DNA of 64,000 nt from Nocardiopsis metallicus (GTDB lineage: Bacteria > Actinomycetota > Actinomycetes > Streptosporangiales > Streptosporangiaceae): contig NZ_JACHDO010000001.1 in NCBI RefSeq assembly GCF_014201115.1, positions 3,348,001-3,412,000 of the forward strand, written 5' to 3'. Under the pieces are notes generated by a model. The model did not search any database, had not been told where the DNA came from, and was given only the letters and a program-made list of their open reading frames with translations. The position numbers were made by a program, and so were the translations under genes. Shown here piece after piece: positions 60,124-64,000 of the stretch (position 1 is its first letter; each line of letters begins with the position of its first letter).

Positions 60124-61065
60124 TCAGGGCAGTCGGTGGCCCGCCGCTCGGAACAGTTCGTACCACTCGGGGCGGGTCAGCGGCAGGTCTGAGCCCTGGG
60201 TCGCCCCGGTCACCCGTTCGGGGGTGGTGGTGCCGAGCACGACCTGCATGCGGGCCGGGTGCCGGGTGATCCACGCGGTGGCCACGGCGATCGGCGGCAC
60301 ACCGTACTTGTCGGCGATCCGGTCGATGACGGCGTTGAGCTCCGGGTACTTGGCCGAGCCGAGGAAGACCCCGTCAAAGAACCCGGCCTGCAACGGCGAC
60401 CACGCCTGGACGGTGATGTCGTGGAGTCGGCAGTAGTCCACGACCCCGCCGCCGTCGAGGGTCACCGCCCCCGGCTCGTCGACCATGTTCGACGCCAGCC
60501 CCTGGGCGATGATCGGCGCGTGGGAGATCGACAGCTGCAACTGGTTGACCACGATCGGCTGGCGCACGTGGCGGCGGAGCAGGTCGATCTGGCGGGGCGT
60601 GTGGTTGGACACCCCGAACGCGCGCACCTTGCCCGCCGACTCCAGGTCGTCGAAGGCCCGCGCCACCTCCTCGGGTTCGACCAGCGCGTCCGGCCGGTGC
60701 AGGAGGAGCAGGTCGACGCGGTCGGTGTCCAGCGCCCGCAGCGAACCCTCGACCGACGCGACGATGTGCTCGTAGGAGTGGTCGAAGTAGGGCCCCTCCG
60801 GGCCGGTGACGATACCGGCCTTGGTCTGGAGGGTGACGGCGTCGCGCTCGGCGGGGGTGAACCGCATCGCCTCGGCGAAGCGCCGCTCGCACTCGTGCGT
60901 GCTGCCGCCGTAGATGTCCGCGTGGTCGAAGAAGTCCACACCGGCGTCCCGGGCGGTGCGCACCAGAGTACGGATCTCCTCGTCACTGCTGTCCGCGATG
61001 CGCATGAGGCCGAGCACCACGTTCGGGGCCGCGATGTCGGTTCCGGGCAGGTTGAACTTCTGCAC
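60124..61065 (-). CDS. Aldo/keto reductase
   Basis: 313 residues from ATG at 61065. Catalytic tetrad visible: Asp and Tyr in FFDHADIYGGSTHE, Lys in LQTKAGIV, His in LLLHRPDAL. NADPH-binding segments QAWSPLQAGFF and VVLGTTTPERV. Resembles the YdhF group. Physiological substrate unknown; tail-to-tail with the methyltransferase gene. Confidence 0.9.
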   Translation of the reverse strand: MQKFNLPGTDIAAPNVVLGLMRIADSSDEEIRTLVRTARDAGVDFFDHADIYGGSTHECERRFAEAMRFTPAERDAVTLQTKAGIVTGPEGPYFDHSYEHIVASVEGSLRALDTDRVDLLLLHRPDALVEPEEVARAFDDLESAGKVRAFGVSNHTPRQIDLLRRHVRQPIVVNQLQLSISHAPIIAQGLASNMVDEPGAVTLDGGGVVDYCRLHDITVQAWSPLQAGFFDGVFLGSAKYPELNAVIDRIADKYGVPPIAVATAWITRHPARMQVVLGTTTPERVTGATQGSDLPLTRPEWYELFRAAGHRLP

Positions 61066-61170
61066 AGTGAGGGTTCCTTTCCGAGGTCGCGCTCACGTTA
61101 GGGCGCTTCGAGCGCGAAGTCCACCGGGGCGCGCACCGGTGCCGTACCCGTGCCGGGCATACTGGGGACC

Positions 61171-61464
61171 GTGTCAGAACAGGTGAGGACCCCACGGCTG
61201 GAAATCGAGTACTGCACGCGCTGCAAGTGGTTGCCGCGCGCGACCTGGATGGCGCAGGAGCTGCTCACCACCTTCGAGGCCGAACTCGGTGAGGTGGCGC
61301 TGGTCCCCGGCACCGGCGGGGTGTTCGAGGTGCGTGTGGACGGCGAGACCCTCTGGTCCCGCAAGAGCGACGCGGCTTTCACCGACGCCGCCGACATCAA
61401 GAAGCTGGTCCGGGACCGGATCGCCCCGGACCGCCCGCTCGGCCACTCCGACCGCCGCCCCTGA
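61171..61464 (+). CDS. SelT/SelW/SelH-type Rdx family protein (CxxC)
   Basis: 97 residues from GTG at 61171, preferred over GTG 61150 because CATACT lies 7 nt before it (leaderless). LEIEYCTRCKWLPRATWMAQELLTTF carries the Rdx CxxC, here Cys-Thr-Arg-Cys without selenocysteine; GGVFEVRVDGETLWSRK and FTDAADIKKLVRDRI complete the thioredoxin-like fold. Probable cytosolic thiol-redox protein. Confidence 0.88.
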   Translation: MSEQVRTPRLEIEYCTRCKWLPRATWMAQELLTTFEAELGEVALVPGTGGVFEVRVDGETLWSRKSDAAFTDAADIKKLVRDRIAPDRPLGHSDRRP

Positions 61465-61478
61465 CCCCCGTATCCCCC

Positions 61479-61506
61479 GTGATCTTGCTACCAGGAGCAA
61501 GATCAC
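61479..61506. terminator. Bidirectional hairpin sharing the dispersed GATCTTGCTACCAGG element
   Basis: 11-bp stem GTGATCTTGCT / AGCAAGATCAC, loop ACCAGG; lies between convergent genes and repeats the outer sequence of the 56-bp palindrome at 21021-21076. Confidence 0.75.
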
Positions 61507-61532
61507 GCTGAAGAGGGGGGTCCGAAGCTGGG

Positions 61533-62297
61533 TCACTCCCCCGTGAACGCGGGCCTGGTGCGGTTGAGGGAGGCGGTGACCCCGGCCTCGTTGTCCTTGG
61601 TGCCGAGCAGCTTGGTCTGTTCGACGACCTCCCGGTCCAGGGCCGCGGGCAGCTCGGCGAGCAGGTCGGCGCGCATGGTGGCCTTCATCGAGCGCACCGC
61701 CAGCGGGGCGGACAGGGCGATGCGGTGCGCCTGGCGCAAGGCCTCCTCGCGCAGGTTCGGCTCGTCCACCAGCAGATCGGCCAGGCCGATGGCGTGCGCC
61801 TCGGTACCGGTGACGCGGCGGGCCGTGTAGAGCATGTCGGCGGCCTTCTGCTGACCCACGATCCTGGGCAGCGAGGCGCTCAGGCCGAAGCCCTGGTGCA
61901 GGCCCAGCAACCCGAAGTTGGCGTGGAAGCGGGACGAGGGGGCGGCCACCCGGAAGTCGGCCGCGCAGGCCAGGCCGAGCCCGCCGCCCACGGCCGCGCC
62001 CTGGACGGCGGCGATCACCGGAATCGGCAGCGAGAACAGCCGCAGCCCCTGGCCGTAGATGGCGCTGAGGGTACGGACCGGGGTGTCGCCCACCCCGCCG
62101 GAGGCGAAGTCCACCCCGGCGCAGAAGTTCTTGCCCTCCGAGCAGAGCACGAGCACACGGCACCCCCCGGCGGCGAGCTCCTCGGCGGTGTCCGCCAGCT
62201 CGGTGAGGACGTCGAGGTCGAAGTGGTTGTTCGGCGGGCGGTGGATCTCCAGCACACCGACGTGACCGTCGACGCGGACGGACAGCTCCTCGCTCAT
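61533..62297 (-). CDS. Crotonase (enoyl-CoA hydratase/isomerase superfamily) without the hydratase glutamates
   Basis: 254 residues from ATG at 62297 (GGAAGG upstream). Oxyanion-hole motifs are present: EGKNFCAGVDF and AVQGAAVGGGLGLACAADFRVA. However, the segment that holds both catalytic Glu in enoyl-CoA hydratase reads NFGLLGLHQGFGLSASLPR, with no acidic residue. It is therefore a crotonase-fold acyl-CoA enzyme of other chemistry (isomerase, thioesterase, C-C lyase) or a weak hydratase. Its C-terminus (LLGTKDNEAGVTASLNRTRPAF) is typical for the fold. Confidence 0.87.
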   Translation of the reverse strand: MSEELSVRVDGHVGVLEIHRPPNNHFDLDVLTELADTAEELAAGGCRVLVLCSEGKNFCAGVDFASGGVGDTPVRTLSAIYGQGLRLFSLPIPVIAAVQGAAVGGGLGLACAADFRVAAPSSRFHANFGLLGLHQGFGLSASLPRIVGQQKAADMLYTARRVTGTEAHAIGLADLLVDEPNLREEALRQAHRIALSAPLAVRSMKATMRADLLAELPAALDREVVEQTKLLGTKDNEAGVTASLNRTRPAFTGE

Positions 62298-62457
62298 AAG
62301 GGTGCCTTCCAGGTTGTCTTCCAGGGTGGTCGGTGCGACCGGCGACGAGGCTACCGGTCGGTCACCCCGTCCGTTGACACCGGGCACCGCAAGAGCCGCA
62401 CGTCGCCCCGGGCGTGGTTCCCTCCCGGGGACGGAGCCGGTGGGTAGCGTGCTGCCC

Positions 62458-62799
62458 ATGAGCAACGAGATCGACCCGACCGCTCCGCCCAGCGGGGAAG
62501 GCTGCCAGGAGTGCCTCGCGGGCGACGGCTGGTGGGTGCACCTGCGCCGGTGCGCGGCCTGCGGACACGTGGGCTGCTGCGATTCCTCGCCCGCCCAGCA
62601 CGGCAGCCGCCACTTCGAGTCCACCGGCCACCCGATCATCCAGAGCTTCGAGCCTGGCGAGGAGTGGTTCTACGACTTCCGCACCAAGCAGGCCGGTCAG
62701 GGCCCCGAGCTGGCGGCGCCGACCTCGCACCCGCAGGACCAACCGGTCCCAGCGCCCGCCGACCGGGTTCCGGCCAACTGGCGGGAACTCATCCACTAG
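62458..62799 (+). CDS. UBP-type zinc-finger protein
   Basis: 113 residues from ATG at 62458, which lies 7 nt after TAGCGT (leaderless). GCQECLAGDGWWVHLRRCAACGHVGCC and QHGSRHFESTGHPIIQS supply the Cys/His ligands of a ZnF-UBP domain, ending VPANWRELIH. In eukaryotes the domain binds ubiquitin C-termini; bacterial versions are common in actinomycetes with unknown partner. Shares a divergent promoter region with the crotonase gene and overlaps the MerR gene tail by 4 bp. Confidence 0.88.
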   Translation: MSNEIDPTAPPSGEGCQECLAGDGWWVHLRRCAACGHVGCCDSSPAQHGSRHFESTGHPIIQSFEPGEEWFYDFRTKQAGQGPELAAPTSHPQDQPVPAPADRVPANWRELIH

Positions 62800-63716
62800 T
62801 AGGCCGTGTTCCAGGTGGCGGGTGAGTCCTGGGCGGACAGTTCCGCGGCCAGTTCCATACAGCGTTGGCGGGCTGGAGAGAAGTCGTAGGGCATCTTGCC
62901 GATGGCTTCGAACGCGCTCATGGAGTCTGCCTCCCGCCTGCCGAAGCTGAGGTCGGCCTCGTCGTCATCGGCAGGTGCGGGGTGCAGGGTATCCCAGGCG
63001 TCGAAGAGGGCATCGTCGTCCTTCCCCAGGCCGGACTCCTCGATGACGGCCTGCAGGGCGGTTTCGAAGGCGTGCCGTTCGGCGGCCACCTGAGCCACCC
63101 GTGGATCATCGACGGCGACGCTGTCGTCGAGGGCCTCCTCAGCGTCGTCGATGCGGTCGGAGTCCTCCCTCAGAGCGGGATGCGTGGCCAGGGCGACGAA
63201 GCGGGTGGCCTGGACGGCCGCGCCGAGCGGGCCGAAGATCCGCTCAGTGACCAGCAGACTGTCCAGGTCCGCCTGACGCAGGGAGCCCTCGGGCAGGCTC
63301 TTGAGGCGTTCGGTGACGAAGTCGGAGAGCAGGCCCGTCCGGCTGCCTTCGGTGCGCATCCGCTGCACGGCGGTCCGTCGCCGCCTCAGTTCCGCTTCCT
63401 GCTCGGCGAGGGTTTCCTCCAACCGCTCCAGGATGCCCGCGATACCGTCTCCGCTGTCGGCGCTGGCGGAAGTCGTGCCAGTGGTAAGGGCGACACGGAT
63501 ATCGCCCAGGGCGATCCCCGCGTCGGCCATCTTGCGAATCCACAGCAGGCGGATCATGTCCTCGTAGCTGTAGCGGCGGCGGTCGTCGCACCCCCGCTCA
63601 GGCTCGGGGAGCAGGCCGATCTCGTGGTAGTGACGGATCGCCCGTGGCGTGCTGCCGATGAAGGCCGCCGCGTCACCGATCTTGACCTGGCGGGGCGGCA
63701 TGAAGGACGAACGCAT
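62796..63716 (-). CDS. MerR-family transcriptional regulator with long effector domain
   Basis: 306 residues from ATG at 63716 (AGAGG upstream). HTH: KIGDAAAFIGSTPRAIRHYHEIGLLPEPERG and RYSYEDMIRLLWIRKMADAG. The coiled coil ILERLEETLAEQEAELRRRRTAVQRMR dimerises. A 190-residue acidic C-terminal domain without Cys suggests a small organic ligand rather than metal. No divergent partner gene is within the window: 63717-64000 shows no credible gene. Confidence 0.87.
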   Translation of the reverse strand: MRSSFMPPRQVKIGDAAAFIGSTPRAIRHYHEIGLLPEPERGCDDRRRYSYEDMIRLLWIRKMADAGIALGDIRVALTTGTTSASADSGDGIAGILERLEETLAEQEAELRRRRTAVQRMRTEGSRTGLLSDFVTERLKSLPEGSLRQADLDSLLVTERIFGPLGAAVQATRFVALATHPALREDSDRIDDAEEALDDSVAVDDPRVAQVAAERHAFETALQAVIEESGLGKDDDALFDAWDTLHPAPADDDEADLSFGRREADSMSAFEAIGKMPYDFSPARQRCMELAAELSAQDSPATWNTAY

Positions 63717-64000
63717 GAGCAGTGACCTCTCCTCAAGGGACCGGGATGTAAGCCCAGCAGACCACATGCCGTTACGGAAGGTGCAAATCCATACACACCG
63801 CCCAGCGCCGAGGCCAGAGAACGTGCCCTTCCTCCGCAGTGACCGCAGGGCCGTCGTTTCCTGCTGGGGCATCCGCACGACGGCAGACCGAGGGTTCCCA
63901 GCCACTGATGAACCGCCGCGAGCCGAACCCTCGTCTCGAACCGAAACGCAAGTCTGTCGAACACACGGGCGTGGGGGCACGGGCCCCATCCGTCACACTC

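Noticed and set aside
63772..63996. 74-codon minus-strand open frame at the right edge
   Set aside because: No ribosome site, atypical composition and no recognisable motif; likely non-coding upstream DNA.

Overview
The window is chromosomal DNA of a high-GC, sporulating filamentous actinobacterium. The evidence is very high GC with strong third-position GC bias, an SsgA-like sporulation gene, a DUF397/XRE-DUF5753/ATPase developmental locus, DUF574 methyltransferases, leaderless genes and TAGAGT-type tRNA promoters. Overall gene content fits Nocardiopsis or a close relative in the Streptosporangiales; this is inference, because no 16S rRNA is present.

Layout. (1) 1-15147: nucleoside uptake and breakdown. 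A BMP lipoprotein and its ABC ATPase (the latter running off the left edge), then a phosphosugar/phosphopentose mutase, purine nucleoside phosphorylase, two GNAT acetyltransferases, two aldehyde dehydrogenases (one degenerate) and deoxyribose-phosphate aldolase. Together these could import nucleosides, split them, and carry the deoxyribose moiety to acetyl units. An alpha/beta hydrolase and a branched-chain 2-oxoacid dehydrogenase locus (E1alpha, E1beta, a free lipoyl domain, divergent Lrp/BkdR regulator) lie inside it. (2) 15506-29553: hypothetical protein, membrane acyltransferase-like protein, acetoacetyl-CoA synthetase, HAD phosphatase, a 1.2-kb island of inverted repeats, DUF4126 and DUF2630 proteins, an LPXTG surface protein, CsoR, a voltage-sensor-like protein without a pore filter, NDH-2, an acidic secreted protein and catalase. 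(3) 29656-35413: TetR regulator and a divergent acyl-CoA carboxylase beta/alpha plus acyl-CoA dehydrogenase operon, probably leucine/odd-chain acyl-CoA catabolism; with bkd and acetoacetyl-CoA synthetase it makes the window rich in branched-chain amino acid degradation.

(4) 35550-46351: a solitary Phd-type antitoxin beside a broken PIN toxin, a Ser/Thr kinase, a 52-residue duplicated-motif protein, ThrS, a PGPGW membrane protein, tRNA-Val(CAC), SsgB-like protein, aminodeoxychorismate lyase, a lone roadblock protein, a Gly-Gly-Cys-Val tRNA cluster and a GAP/Sap-family membrane protein. (5) 47119-54890: BCCT transporter, an AlkZ-like HTH_42 protein, and a LacI-controlled ribose-type ABC operon in which permease and binding protein are one polypeptide.

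(6) 54983-60108: DUF397, XRE-DUF5753 and HATPase genes around a divergent promoter, then, on the minus strand, a previously easy-to-miss 46-residue peptide gene whose stop codon overlaps the start of a long protein-L-isoaspartate methyltransferase (PIMT) gene. This pair looks like an aspartimide-forming RiPP (imiditide-like) locus and is the most interesting element here. (7) 60124-64000: aldo/keto reductase, Rdx-family protein, crotonase-like protein, UBP zinc-finger protein and a MerR regulator.

All functional calls come from reading motifs in the translated sequence and from known families; no database search was run.
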